DNA of 64,000 nucleotides from Wenzhouxiangella sp. (lineage in GTDB: Bacteria > Pseudomonadota > Gammaproteobacteria > Xanthomonadales > Wenzhouxiangellaceae). The translations under genes and the position numbers were made by a program. The notes beneath the pieces were generated by a model. It saw only the letters and a program-made list of their open reading frames with translations. It ran no database searches and was not told the DNA's origin. The stretch covers positions 1-64,000 of the forward strand of contig SLKT01000010.1 of NCBI GenBank assembly GCA_007134485.1, given 5' to 3'. Of this stretch, positions 36,643 through 46,967 are shown piece after piece (position 1 is the stretch's first letter; each line of letters opens with the position of its first letter).

Positions 36643-39071
36643 TTTCTACCTGACAGGCTCTCGCGACGCGCCTCGTCGAGCTTGGTCCGAATGGATGCCT
36701 GCATCTGAGACCAATCATCCATCGGCTCGGCGCCCAGAAATTCCAGCGCTTCCTGCCAATCCGCCCGGGCCTGGTCAAGATTCCCCTGCTGGGCACGCGC
36801 GGTCGCCAGGATATCCAGGGCGGAGGCCAGGTAGACCGATTCAATTCCACCGTAGCGTTCCTGGCGACGACGCTGGTCCTCGATGACTTCACTGATCAGG
36901 CTTTCGGCACGTCGCGGATTGGACTGGCGAAGATGCAAGGCCGCCAGATTGGTCCTGGAGAGTCGATACAGATAATGGTCCTGGCCCACAATCTCGCGAA
37001 TCATGCGCGCTGCCCGGTCGAATGCCACCATGGCCTCGGCATTTCTCTCCAGTCTGGACAGGGCCACCCCGTAGTTGCCAATGGTATTGGCCAGGCGTTG
37101 ACTGGGACCGATCAGGCGTTCGTGGTCTTCGATGAGCTGCTCGAACATAAGCGCCGCCTGTTCCGGATCGTCCAGCATCAACGCGGTGGCCAGTGCGAAA
37201 CGACCGCGCAGGTAACGCGGATCGTGCTCGGGATAGATGTCCTCGGCCAGCTGCCTGGCTTGCGTGGCCATTTCAAGGGCTCGGCTGGACTGGCGAGCAA
37301 AGACATAGGCGCCAACCAGCGCGGCCTTGGTCTTGAAGCGCAATTCCCCGGATTCGTCGATGTCAGGAATGCGATCCAGAATGGCCTCCAGATCGGCAAT
37401 CGTCTGCTCCAGCGGTCGGTCGAGCACGTTGGCATGGTTGCGCAGCTTGCGAATCCGTAGCTGCTCGATACGGCCCTGGTAATCGCCATCGGCCTGGTCG
37501 AGCCATTGAATCGCCTGGCGGTCCGCATCGATCGCTTCCAGCGCCCTACCGCCGGAGTCATAGGCCGCGCCCACCTCGGCCATGATCAGCCCCCGCTCTG
37601 CCGGGCCGGAGGCTGCATCCGATGCGCCAAGCGCCTGCTCCAGCAGGGGCAGCGCCTGTTCCCCAAGCCCAAGGGCGTTGTAGGCTCGGCCGATGGCCAG
37701 GTTGATCGACCCAAGCATGCCCGGATCCAGATCATCGGCCGCGACGAGTTGCCGGGCGCCCAGGTCGAGCACGTCGCGAACGGTCACCTCCTGGCCGCGC
37801 GTCGGAAGCGAATCGGCGCCGGCAAACAACTCGTGCATGAATTCATTGACCGCTTCGGCCCGATCGCGCTCCCAGGCGGTCTGGCGCATCTGGGCCTCGC
37901 GATCGACAAGAAAGAATGCCGACACGATGGCCAGTATTCCGGTTCCGGCCACGGCCCAGCGATTTCTCCAGACGAACCGGTGGCTTCGGTACAGCCAGGA
38001 ATCCCCCCGGGCGAGCACCGGTCGAAGCTCCAGAAATCGCTGCAGATCATCGACCAGATCACGAACCGAGGCATAGCGTTCCTCGCGGTCGTAATGCAAT
38101 GCCTTCATCACGATGGCGTCCAGGTCAGCATGTGCGCCCGGCGGTTCGATCCGACCCTGTTGCATGAATTCGGACAACTGACCGGGATCATCCACATCGG
38201 CAAACGCGGGGCGGCCTGCCAGCAGGACATACAGCACCATCCCGAGCGAATAGACATCGGTCGCCGCACTCAGTCCACGACCGGCAATCTGCTCCGGGCT
38301 GGCATAGGCCAGTGTCAGCATACCCATGGAACCGGCCGCCTGGCGTTCACCGTCACCCCGGCTTTCCCTTACGTGCGCGATTCCGAAATCCAGCAACTTC
38401 GGTTCACCTTCGGCCGTGACCAGGATGTTGGACGGCTTGATGTCCCGGTGAACGACCATGTGCCGATGGGCAAAGTCCACAGCATTGCAAACCTTGATGA
38501 AGATCTGCACACGCTGGCGGGTGGAACAGCGATGTTCGCGACACCACACATCGATGGGTTGGCCATCGACAAACTCGGTGGCCAGAAACGGGCGGCCTTC
38601 GCCGAGCACACCGCCATCGATCAGGTGCGCAATGTTGGGATGATTCAGCCGCGACAGGATCCGGCGCTCGGTCGCGAAGCGATGCCGCAGCGCTTCATTC
38701 GGAGCATCGGACAGCGACAGCAACTTCAAAGCCACCGGCTGATGCATTCCCCCATCCTCGCGCTCGGCCAGGTAGACCACGCCCTCCCCGCCCTCATTGA
38801 GGCGTCGAATCAGACGGTAGTTGCGCGGCAAAGGCACTTCCAGCGACACTTCCCGCAAGACCTGCTGGGCAGCCGTCTGGAATCGCTCCGGCACCTGGTC
38901 CGAACGGTCGTCTTCAGCGGCTTCAATCAGCCACGCCGCTTCATCAGCAAGGGCCTGATCATTGCCGCATTGATCGCTCAGGAACTGTCCGCGCTGCGCC
39001 TCGGGAAGCTCCAGCGCCTGTTCGGCAATCGCCTTGGCGCGACGATAACGCTCGGCAGCGGAATCACTCAT
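36636..39071 (-). CDS. Ser/Thr protein kinase with C-terminal TPR-type repeats
   Basis: VHRDIKPSNILVTAEGEPKLLDFGIAHV, YASPEQIAG, single TM (WAVAGTGILAIVSAFFLV), helical repeat C-terminus. Confidence 0.92.
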   Translation of the reverse strand: MSDSAAERYRRAKAIAEQALELPEAQRGQFLSDQCGNDQALADEAAWLIEAAEDDRSDQVPERFQTAAQQVLREVSLEVPLPRNYRLIRRLNEGGEGVVYLAEREDGGMHQPVALKLLSLSDAPNEALRHRFATERRILSRLNHPNIAHLIDGGVLGEGRPFLATEFVDGQPIDVWCREHRCSTRQRVQIFIKVCNAVDFAHRHMVVHRDIKPSNILVTAEGEPKLLDFGIAHVRESRGDGERQAAGSMGMLTLAYASPEQIAGRGLSAATDVYSLGMVLYVLLAGRPAFADVDDPGQLSEFMQQGRIEPPGAHADLDAIVMKALHYDREERYASVRDLVDDLQRFLELRPVLARGDSWLYRSHRFVWRNRWAVAGTGILAIVSAFFLVDREAQMRQTAWERDRAEAVNEFMHELFAGADSLPTRGQEVTVRDVLDLGARQLVAADDLDPGMLGSINLAIGRAYNALGLGEQALPLLEQALGASDAASGPAERGLIMAEVGAAYDSGGRALEAIDADRQAIQWLDQADGDYQGRIEQLRIRKLRNHANVLDRPLEQTIADLEAILDRIPDIDESGELRFKTKAALVGAYVFARQSSRALEMATQARQLAEDIYPEHDPRYLRGRFALATALMLDDPEQAALMFEQLIEDHERLIGPSQRLANTIGNYGVALSRLERNAEAMVAFDRAARMIREIVGQDHYLYRLSRTNLAALHLRQSNPRRAESLISEVIEDQRRRQERYGGIESVYLASALDILATARAQQGNLDQARADWQEALEFLGAEPMDDWSQMQASIRTKLDEARRESLSGRNQ

Positions 39072-39080
39072 CTGCCGGTC

Positions 39081-40988
39081 TTACCAGGCAATCCCGTAAT
39101 CATCGCCGAAGTCACTGGCTGCACCATGCATTGCGTCATTCTCATGGTCAATCCAGATGGCCGTGGTTGGATTGTAGGTGCGATCGACCAGCTCCACATC
39201 GTAGCCAAGGGACTCGAGCTGGCTGCGGGTCAGCGGCGAGACCACCGGCGTCACCTGCAAGCGACCCGGCTCGGCCTGGTGAGCGCCGAACGAACTTTGC
39301 ATGGAATAGCTGATGATATTGCCGCGACCATCGGCCGCCTGCTGGACGTTCATGCCCCATTCGACCATGCCGAGAAAGAATTGCAGCAGGTTCTGGTCCT
39401 GGGAATCGCCACCCTGGACCGAGAAGGCCATGATCGGTCGCCCCTCTTCCAGCGCCAGCGTGGGGGTCAGGGTCACTCTCGGGCGTTTGCCGGGTTCGAC
39501 CACGTTGAATGGATTGAGCTGCTCATCGAGCACGAAACTCTGCATGCGCTGACTCAGGCCAATCCCGGTATCGCCGGCGATGAAGGCCGGAATCCAGCCA
39601 CCCGAAGGCGTCACCGAAACCACCCAGCCCTCGGCATCGGCTGCCTGGATGGAGGTGGTCCCAGCCAGGAATGATTCATCGTGATCCAGGGTGCTGGACT
39701 GCTGGAAACCCTCAACACCCAGCGCTTCGGCATCGGGCGGATTCTGCTGCCAGTTCTGGCGCAATTCCTCGAACGGGTTGGTCTCGCCCTGGTGGGGATA
39801 CGGATCCCCCGGGCCGAAATCCTTGAGTCGACCATCCATGGAAATCAACTCGGCGCGTTCACGCGCATAGGATTTCGACAACAAACCTTCAATCGGCTCG
39901 GCCGGCTCGAAGTCCGGATCACCGTAGTAGAAGTCACGATCGGCAAAGGCCATGGCCATGGCTTCATGCAACGTGTGGACGTAACGGGTGGAGTTGAAGC
40001 CCATGGCCTGCAGATCAAAATTCTCGAGAATGTTGAGCGCCTGCAACATGGCCGGTCCCTGGGTCCAGGTGGTCAACTTGTAGACATCGACACCGCGATA
40101 GTTGGTCGACACCGGCTCTTCGATCTTGACCTCCCAGCGATCCAGGTCTTCCATGGTGAACAAGCCGCCATGCTCCCGGGTCGCCCGCACGATTTCTTCG
40201 GCAATATCACCGCGATAAAAGCGATCATAGGCGGCATAGATGGCTTCCTTGCGGCTCTTGCCATTGGCCAGCGCCTCGGCCTCGGCATCGACGAGCTTTT
40301 GCAGGGTCGCCTCCAGCTCGGGCTGGCGAAAGATCTCGCCGGGCGCGGGGGCGGCGCGTTTGGATGGATCATCGGGATCGAGATGCGGCAGAAACACGCG
40401 CGTCGAGTCCGGCCATTGTTCGAGAATTTCGCGCCGGCGCTCGATATTGGCCGATTGCGAAGCTTCCAGCGGATAGCCGCGCGCCAGCTCGATGGACGGG
40501 GCCAGCACCTGGGCCAGACTGAGATTGCCGAATTCGGCCACCATGACCATCAGGCCGCCCGGTGTGCCCGGGGTGACCGCGGCCAGTGGCCCGAATTCGG
40601 GCGGGTAGACCATGCCCTGGTCGCGGAAGAATTCCGGCGTGGCCCCGGTGGGCGCCACCCCCAGGCCGTTGATACCCAACACCTCGCCGGTTTCGGGGTT
40701 GTGGATCAAGGCCTGGGTCTCGCCACCCCAACCCAGCACGTCCCACATGGTGGCAGTCGCGCCGAGCATGGCGGCGGCCGCATCAACGGCATTGCCGCCT
40801 TGCTGAAACATCATCGCACCGGTGGTCGCGCCCAGCGGCTTGCCGGTTACCGCCACCCAGTGGGTACCCTTGAGAATGGGCCGGGTGGTGTCCTGGGCTG
40901 AAGAGACCCCGACCATCATTAGCACGCAGGCGCCCGACAGGACGATCCACCAGCGATTGCGGCACGCCCGCATCCATTGAAAAAGCAT
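39081..40988 (-). CDS. Gamma-glutamyltransferase family protein
   Basis: QQGGNAVDAAAAM, AGTTSIQAADAEGWVVSVTPSGGW (nucleophile Thr region), signal/TM N-terminus. Confidence 0.85.
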   Translation of the reverse strand: MLFQWMRACRNRWWIVLSGACVLMMVGVSSAQDTTRPILKGTHWVAVTGKPLGATTGAMMFQQGGNAVDAAAAMLGATATMWDVLGWGGETQALIHNPETGEVLGINGLGVAPTGATPEFFRDQGMVYPPEFGPLAAVTPGTPGGLMVMVAEFGNLSLAQVLAPSIELARGYPLEASQSANIERRREILEQWPDSTRVFLPHLDPDDPSKRAAPAPGEIFRQPELEATLQKLVDAEAEALANGKSRKEAIYAAYDRFYRGDIAEEIVRATREHGGLFTMEDLDRWEVKIEEPVSTNYRGVDVYKLTTWTQGPAMLQALNILENFDLQAMGFNSTRYVHTLHEAMAMAFADRDFYYGDPDFEPAEPIEGLLSKSYARERAELISMDGRLKDFGPGDPYPHQGETNPFEELRQNWQQNPPDAEALGVEGFQQSSTLDHDESFLAGTTSIQAADAEGWVVSVTPSGGWIPAFIAGDTGIGLSQRMQSFVLDEQLNPFNVVEPGKRPRVTLTPTLALEEGRPIMAFSVQGGDSQDQNLLQFFLGMVEWGMNVQQAADGRGNIISYSMQSSFGAHQAEPGRLQVTPVVSPLTRSQLESLGYDVELVDRTYNPTTAIWIDHENDAMHGAASDFGDDYGIAW

Positions 40989-41082
40989 GTCGATCTCCTT
41001 GGAAAAGTCATCATCGCTCAAGCATATCAGACCGCCGAATCGCCCTATACTCACCAATCTCCACTCTTATTCAGGCTGATCC

Positions 41083-41922
41083 ATGTCTGTCCAGTATGAA
41101 ATCCGTGATCAGATCGCACTGATCCGCATCGACCGTCCGAAAAAGCGCAATGCCGTCGACAGCGCCACGGCCCGGGCGCTGTTCGAGGCCTTCGAGCAAT
41201 TCGAAGCCAATGACGACGCGCACGTGGCGGTCCTGGCCGGGACCGGCGATCACTTCTGTGCCGGCGCCGATCTGGGTGAAATTGCAGACGGCGCCACGGG
41301 CGAGGATCGGCTGGCCGCGGGCAAGCTCGGTCCGATGGGCCCGACCCGGATGATGCTGTCCAAACCGGTCATCGCGGCCATTGAAGGATATGCCGTGGCC
41401 GGTGGCCTGGAGCTGTGCTGCTGGGCGGATCTGCGGGTGGCGGCACGCTCGGCGCGATTCGGGGTCTTGTGTCGACGTTTCGGCGTGCCACTGGTGGATC
41501 TGGGGACCATTCGCCTGCCCCGCCTGATCGGTCATTCCCGGGCCATGGATCTGATCCTGACCGGGAGAGAAATCGATGCCGAGGAAGCCGAACGCATCGG
41601 CCTGGTCAATCGCCTGGTCGATGAGGGTCAGACCCTGGAGCAGTCTCTGAAACTGGCCGCGGAACTGACCAAATTTCCCCAGGCCTGCCTGCGCGGTGAT
41701 CGCCTGTCGACCATCGAGCAATGGTCACTGGACTGGGAGGCTGCCATGGACAACGAACTGCGCCATGGTCTGGCGGCCCTGAAATCCGGGGAGACCCGCA
41801 GCGGGGCGGAGCATTTTACGCTTGGACTGTCCGGGTCCGATCACAGATCCAAAGTCGCCAAAGGAACAAGAAAAGCAGACCACAGAGACACAGAGGACAC
41901 AGAGAAAAATTCAAAAAATTGA
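41083..41922 (+). CDS. Enoyl-CoA hydratase/isomerase family protein (C-terminus encoded by repeat DNA)
   Basis: DHFCAGADLGEI, GYAVAGGLELCCWADLRVAA; last about 20 codons read through a CACAGAGA repeat arm. Confidence 0.88.
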   Translation: MSVQYEIRDQIALIRIDRPKKRNAVDSATARALFEAFEQFEANDDAHVAVLAGTGDHFCAGADLGEIADGATGEDRLAAGKLGPMGPTRMMLSKPVIAAIEGYAVAGGLELCCWADLRVAARSARFGVLCRRFGVPLVDLGTIRLPRLIGHSRAMDLILTGREIDAEEAERIGLVNRLVDEGQTLEQSLKLAAELTKFPQACLRGDRLSTIEQWSLDWEAAMDNELRHGLAALKSGETRSGAEHFTLGLSGSDHRSKVAKGTRKADHRDTEDTEKNSKN

Positions 41923-41953
41923 TTGTTTGCTCTGTGATCTCTGTGTCTCTCAT
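41877..41953. repeat. Imperfect inverted repeat of CACAGAGA-type units
   Basis: CACAGAGACACAGAGGACACAGAG ... CTCTGTGATCTCTGTGTCTCT. Confidence 0.75.
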
Positions 41954-41994
41954 CAAACAGATTTGTACCTTATTGTTTTGAAAATAAAAAATCT

Positions 41995-42072
41995 AACCGC
42001 AAAGACGCTAAGTTCGCAAAGAAAAATACTTCCTTTTTTCTACCTTCGCGTCCTTTGCGTCTTCGCGGTTAG
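41995..42072. repeat. Imperfect inverted repeat of CGCAAAGA-type units
   Basis: AACCGCAAAGACGCTAAGTTCGCAAAGAAAAA ... TTCTACCTTCGCGTCCTTTGCGTCTTCGCGGTT; same family as 10388-10489. Confidence 0.78.
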
Positions 42073-42180
42073 TCTGATTTTGTTTGTTCCGCGACAGCGG
42101 GCCCGGTATCGGAACTGAAGACTCTGTGGTGAACTGATGGGATTTGAACGACGCGGTGGAGAAGGAACAAACGTAGGCTA

Positions 42181-42230
42181 GAGTTTATGGGGGCTGGGCG
42201 CCGAGCGGCCTTGCCCGGGGCCGGGCTCAA
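42181..42230 (+). repeat. Dispersed GC-rich repeat, copy 2
   Basis: GAGTTTATGGGGGCTGGGCGCCGAGCGGCCTTGCCCGGGGCCGGGCTCAAGG, near-identical to 17388-17436. Confidence 0.75.
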
Positions 42231-42436
42231 GGCGAACGGCTTGGTCGATTTCTTAAGTTCAGGGGCGTTCTGGTGCCTGTCGAATTGCGTTTGATCCAAT
42301 GGGAAGCGGCTTGCCTTTAGTCGGCTCTTCGGGTGTTCGAAGAACGGAAAGACCGTGCCCGCCTCCGTCACCTCGACCCCGGCCCCGGTCAAGCCCACTC
42401 GTCGCTTGACGGGTAGGAGTTGGTGGATGGGGGCGT

Positions 42437-43645
42437 TCACGAACGGTACTTGCCAAGTTCGAACCTTGCCACCAGTCCGCGGTGGACCTCGTCCGGGCCA
42501 TCGGCCAGGCGCAGGGAGCGTGCGGCTGTCCAGGCGGCGGCCAGTGGGAAGTCTTCGCTCAAACCCGCGCCGCCGTGTAGCTGGATGGCCATGTCGACCA
42601 CTTTCTGGGCCATGGCGGGAACGGCGACCTTGATCTGTGAAACCTCGCTCATGGAGCGGACAATACCCTTGTGATCGAGGCACCAGGCCGCCTTGAGGAC
42701 CAGCAGGCGCGCCTGTTCGATGGCGATTCGGGCCTCGGCAATGCGTTCGGCGTTGCCGCCTAGTTTGACAAGCTGCCGGCCGAAGGCCTGACGCTCGAGT
42801 CCGCGACGACAGGCCAGCTCGAGGGCATGTTCGGCCAGGCCGATCAGGCGCATGCAATGGTGAATACGGCCCGGACCGAGGCGGCCCTGGGCGATTTCGA
42901 AGCCTTTACCGGGGCCGGCGATGATCGCGGACTTTGGCAGGCGAACATTGTCGAAGGTGACCTCGCCATGGCCATAGGGCGCATCCAGCATGTTCATGGC
43001 CATCAGCATACGTTCGACCTTGATGCCCGGCGTGTCCAACGGCGCCAGCACCATGGAATGGCGATGGTGACGGTCGGCCTCGGGATCGGTCAGTCCCATG
43101 AAGATCACGACTTTGCAGTGCGGATGACCAATCCCGGTCGACCACCACTTTCGACCGTTGAGCACCACCTCATCGCCCTCGATGGTGGCCGTGGCCTGCA
43201 TGTTGGTGGCATCCGACGAGGCCACCTCGGGTTCGGTCATACAGAATGCCGAGCGCATCCGGCCTTTCAGCAAGGGCGCCAGCCACTGGTCCTTCTGTTC
43301 CTGTGAGCCATAGTGATACAGGACCTCCATGTTGCCGCTGTCCGGGGCATTGCAATTGAAGATCTCCGGGGCGATGAATGATCGGCCCATGCGCTCGGCC
43401 AGTGGCGCGTAATCAAGCACCGACAACCCGGCCCCGAACTCCTCATCAGGCAGGAACAGGTTCCACAGGCCCAGCGACCTCGCCTTTTCCTTGAGTTCAT
43501 CAATGACCGGCAAGACTTGCCAAGGGTCATCGAGGGCGGCCATCTGCCGATGCCATTCAGGCTCGACTGGCTCGACTTCGTCGCGCATGAAGCGGTGCAG
43601 TTTGCGGGCGATTTCCCGGGCGCGGTCGGAGGGGGTGAGATCCAT
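42437..43645 (-). CDS. Acyl-CoA dehydrogenase family protein
   Basis: FCMTEPEVASSDATNMQATATIEGDEVVLNGRKWWSTG; FGRQLVKLGGNAERIAEARIAIEQARLLVLKAA. Confidence 0.92.
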   Translation of the reverse strand: MDLTPSDRAREIARKLHRFMRDEVEPVEPEWHRQMAALDDPWQVLPVIDELKEKARSLGLWNLFLPDEEFGAGLSVLDYAPLAERMGRSFIAPEIFNCNAPDSGNMEVLYHYGSQEQKDQWLAPLLKGRMRSAFCMTEPEVASSDATNMQATATIEGDEVVLNGRKWWSTGIGHPHCKVVIFMGLTDPEADRHHRHSMVLAPLDTPGIKVERMLMAMNMLDAPYGHGEVTFDNVRLPKSAIIAGPGKGFEIAQGRLGPGRIHHCMRLIGLAEHALELACRRGLERQAFGRQLVKLGGNAERIAEARIAIEQARLLVLKAAWCLDHKGIVRSMSEVSQIKVAVPAMAQKVVDMAIQLHGGAGLSEDFPLAAAWTAARSLRLADGPDEVHRGLVARFELGKYRS

Positions 43646-43773
43646 GGGGTGGCCTTGTGGTGGGCGAACTCCCAATGGTAATCCACCAAAACTTGTCCCA
43701 GGCCAATAAATGCTCGGTACATCATCGGTATGGTAAGACCACAAGCTGGATCCAATCTGGAAGGAGCAAAATC

Positions 43774-44157
43774 ATGTCCGATACCGACAAGGCCATCGTG
43801 CCAATCGTCAAAATGGCGATGAACAGTGACGCTTTTCGCGATGAAGTCATCACCGGCAAGGAATGCCAGGTGGTTCTGATGACCATCCAGCCCGGCGAGG
43901 AGATCGGCGCGGAAGTTCATGATGATCATGACCAGATCCTGGTTTTCGTCGAAGGTAACGGCCAGGCGATACTGTCCGGTCAGGCGCGAGAAGTGGGCGT
44001 CAATGACCTGGTTTTCGTCCATGCCGGCACCGAACACAACTTCATCAATACCGGCACCCGTCCGTTGCGCCTGTACACCATTTACGCCCCGCCCGAACAC
44101 CCAGCCGGCACACGCCATGAGGACAAGGGCGAGGCCGATGCGGCTGAGGAGCATTAG
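43774..44157 (+). CDS. Cupin domain protein
   Basis: PGEEIGAEVHDDHDQILVFVEGNGQAIL, DLVFVHAGTEHNFINTG metal-binding cupin motifs. Confidence 0.88.
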   Translation: MSDTDKAIVPIVKMAMNSDAFRDEVITGKECQVVLMTIQPGEEIGAEVHDDHDQILVFVEGNGQAILSGQAREVGVNDLVFVHAGTEHNFINTGTRPLRLYTIYAPPEHPAGTRHEDKGEADAAEEH

Positions 44158-44262
44158 GGGTTCGGGTTCGAACCTCTACTGATTCATACCCTCTCTGCTT
44201 CATCAAAGGCAGAGTGTGCGAAATAAGGTGTAAACCATGTGACCGGAATACACCCTTGAGAA

Positions 44263-44356
<94 letters not shown>

Positions 44357-44405
44357 GGCGAGTTTACTGCAACCCCTTATTATACTCGGGCAGTCTGGGT
44401 TATGG

Positions 44406-46211
44406 TCACCCCTGCCGACTGGCCCGCTTGCGTTCATGTTCCTTGAGCAGGCGCTTGCGCAGTCGGATGGAGTCGGGCGTGACTTCCAGTAGTTCATCGT
44501 CGGCGAGAAACTCTAGGGCCTGTTCCAGGCTCATGCGTACCGGCGGGGTCAGCAGCAAGGCGTCGTCCTTACCGGCGGCGCGGATGTTGGTCAGCTGCTT
44601 TTTCTTCAAAGGGTTGACTACCAGGTCGTTCTCACGCGAATGCAGGCCGACGATCATGCCCTCGTAGACCTCCTCGCCCGGCCCGACAAACAGCTTGCCG
44701 CGATCCTGGAGGCTGAACAGGGCATAGGCCACCGTCGTTCCGGTATCCATGCTGATCAGGGTGCCGTTGACCCGGCCGGCAACCTTCTCGGTGGCCGGAC
44801 CCCAGTGGTCGAATACGCGGAAAAACAGGCCGGTGCCGGCGGTCATGGTGCGGTAGCTGGACTGAAAACCGATCAAGCCGCGTGCCGGGGCCAGGTAATC
44901 GAGCCGCACCCGCCCCTTGCCGTCGGGCTGCATATCCTTGAGCTGGCCCTTGCGCTCGCCCATGGCCTGCATGACCGCCCCCTGGTATTGTTCCTCGAGA
45001 TCGAGCACCACGGACTCCCAGGGCTCCTGGATATCCCCGTCGACTTCGCGCTTTCTCACACGCGGTCGCGATACCGCCAGCTCGTAGCCTTCACGGCGCA
45101 TGGTCTCGATCAGGACTGACAGATGCAGCTCACCACGACCGGCCACATCGAACTGGTCCGGGTCGGAGGTATCGCTGACCTGCAAGGCCACGTTGTGAGT
45201 GGCCTCCTGGAACAGACGGGCACGCAGTTGTCGACTGGTCAGGTACTTGCCCTCGCGACCGGCAAACGGCGAGTCATTGACTTGGAAAGTCATGTGAATG
45301 GTGGGCTCATCCACCGTTAACGGTGGCAAGGCCTCGACCTGGGCCGGGTCACAGAGCGTATCGGAAATGCCGATGTTTTCGATCCCCGAGATGCCGACAA
45401 TATCGCCGGCCGCCGCTTCGGGGATTTCCTCTCGCTTCAAGCCCTTGAACCCGAGCACCTGCAGGACTCGACCGGATCGCTGCTTGCCGTCACGATCAAT
45501 GATCTTGACCGCCTGATTGATTCGCACCCGCCCGCGCCGGATGCGCCCGACGCCGATCAACCCGACATAGGTGGAATATGACAGGCTGGAGACCTGCATC
45601 TGGAACGGGCCATCCGGATCCACCGGCGGCGGCGGAACATGTTCGACCAGGGCCTCGAACAGCGGCGTCAAGTCACCGTCTCGGGCATTTTCATCCAGAC
45701 TCGCATAGCCATTGAGTCCGGAGGCGTAGATCACCGGGAAATCCAGTTGTTCATCGCTGGCCCCGAGCTTGTCGAACAGGTCGAAGGTCTGATTGAGCAC
45801 CCAGTCCGGTCGTGCGCCGGGCCGATCGATCTTGTTGATGACCACGATCGGCCGAAAGCCCATGTCGAATGCCTTCTGCGTCACGAAACGGGTCTGCGGC
45901 ATGGGTCCGTCGACCGCGTCGACCAGCAGCAATACCGAGTCGACCATCGACAGCACGCGCTCGACCTCGCCACCGAAATCGGCGTGCCCGGGGGTATCGA
46001 CAATATTGATTCGCCAGTCCCGCCAGGTAATCGCGGTGTTCTTGGCCAGGATGGTGATGCCGCGTTCGCGCTCCTGGTCCTCGGAGTCCATGACCCGCTC
46101 GGTCAGGCGCTCATGCGCGGCGAACTCGCCGGACTGGCGCAGGAGCTGGTCTACCAGGGTGGTCTTGCCATGATCGACGTGCGCGATGATGGCGATGTTG
46201 CGTAGCTTCAT
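44406..46211 (-). CDS. typA: GTPase TypA/BipA
   Basis: [52 protein letters not shown]; full-length 601 aa. Confidence 0.96.
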   Translation of the reverse strand: MKLRNIAIIAHVDHGKTTLVDQLLRQSGEFAAHERLTERVMDSEDQERERGITILAKNTAITWRDWRINIVDTPGHADFGGEVERVLSMVDSVLLLVDAVDGPMPQTRFVTQKAFDMGFRPIVVINKIDRPGARPDWVLNQTFDLFDKLGASDEQLDFPVIYASGLNGYASLDENARDGDLTPLFEALVEHVPPPPVDPDGPFQMQVSSLSYSTYVGLIGVGRIRRGRVRINQAVKIIDRDGKQRSGRVLQVLGFKGLKREEIPEAAAGDIVGISGIENIGISDTLCDPAQVEALPPLTVDEPTIHMTFQVNDSPFAGREGKYLTSRQLRARLFQEATHNVALQVSDTSDPDQFDVAGRGELHLSVLIETMRREGYELAVSRPRVRKREVDGDIQEPWESVVLDLEEQYQGAVMQAMGERKGQLKDMQPDGKGRVRLDYLAPARGLIGFQSSYRTMTAGTGLFFRVFDHWGPATEKVAGRVNGTLISMDTGTTVAYALFSLQDRGKLFVGPGEEVYEGMIVGLHSRENDLVVNPLKKKQLTNIRAAGKDDALLLTPPVRMSLEQALEFLADDELLEVTPDSIRLRKRLLKEHERKRASRQG

Positions 46212-46258
46212 CTTGTTTGGCCGGATGGGGTGGCGGGGCAGCCGGCCATTATATCTGG

Positions 46259-46383
46259 TTTCGGTTTACGGTTTACGGTTTAGGAATTCAGGGTTCAGGG
46301 TTCAGGGAAAGGCGCAAGGAAAAACCGACAGCCTGATACCAGCCGCCACACTCTCCCGTCTCCCGTCTTCCGTCTCCCGTCCT
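46259..46383. repeat. Compound heptad array: GGTTTAC x~3, TTCAGGG x3, (GTCTCCC/GTCTTCC) x~4
   Basis: CGGTTTACGGTTTACGGTTTAG GAATTCAGGGTTCAGGGTTCAGGG ... CTCTCCCGTCTCCCGTCTTCCGTCTCCCGTCC. Confidence 0.8.
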
Positions 46384-46937
46384 TAATCCTCCCACCCCCA
46401 CGGGGCCGGGGGCGGCTCGACCGGTTCGGTCAGGTCGAACTCGAAGTGATAATAGCGCTCGGTGGCCAGGCGGCGGACGTAGTAGATGAACTTCTCGTCC
46501 GGGCGGACTTCCATCAGCCAGACGTTGGGGTAGTTGTCGGGCAGTGTGTCCAGGGTTTGGTCGTCGGCGGGGAAGATCTGGGCGTTTGCGCTGCCGCGGT
46601 TGGGAGAGAGACCGCCGTACATGGTCACCTCTTCGGAACTGCCATCGGGATTGCGGTGGTCGTGGCGCAATTCGATGCGCTCGCCTTTCCGGGTCAGGAC
46701 CCAGGTGCGCGACAGGTTGTCACCGACCACGAATGGGATGCGAATGCGCTGATCGCCGCAATCGCGCACGTGCATGATGAGCGACTCGCCCTCAAGATCG
46801 CCATCGGGTGAGGCCAGCAGGCGGCCGGCGAAAGCCTGGTCACAGAGCTTGTGCAGCTGATCCCAGAAGCCATCCACGGTATCGGCTTTCGCCAGAGTGG
46901 AAAACAGCATCAGGATGGCCGGAAATATGATTCTCAT
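46383..46937 (-). CDS. Predicted periplasmic protein of unknown function
   Basis: N-terminal signal peptide (MRIIFPAILMLFSTLAKA); no recognised motif. Confidence 0.65.
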   Translation of the reverse strand: MRIIFPAILMLFSTLAKADTVDGFWDQLHKLCDQAFAGRLLASPDGDLEGESLIMHVRDCGDQRIRIPFVVGDNLSRTWVLTRKGERIELRHDHRNPDGSSEEVTMYGGLSPNRGSANAQIFPADDQTLDTLPDNYPNVWLMEVRPDEKFIYYVRRLATERYYHFEFDLTEPVEPPPAPWGWED

Positions 46938-46967
46938 GTTCGACTCCTTGAGCGATTGGTCGCTGAA

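Noticed and set aside
37506-39674. 722-aa plus-strand ORF opposite the Ser/Thr kinase
   Set aside because: Composition artefact; the minus strand has all kinase motifs.
39081-40988. Degenerate gamma-glutamyltransferase
   Set aside because: The AGTTSIQAAD nucleophile region is present, so no basis to call it inactive.
42069-42857. 262-aa minus-strand ORF covering the 42-kb repeat region
   Set aside because: R/P/G-rich, out of frame with the acyl-CoA dehydrogenase and runs through repeats; not convincing as a gene.
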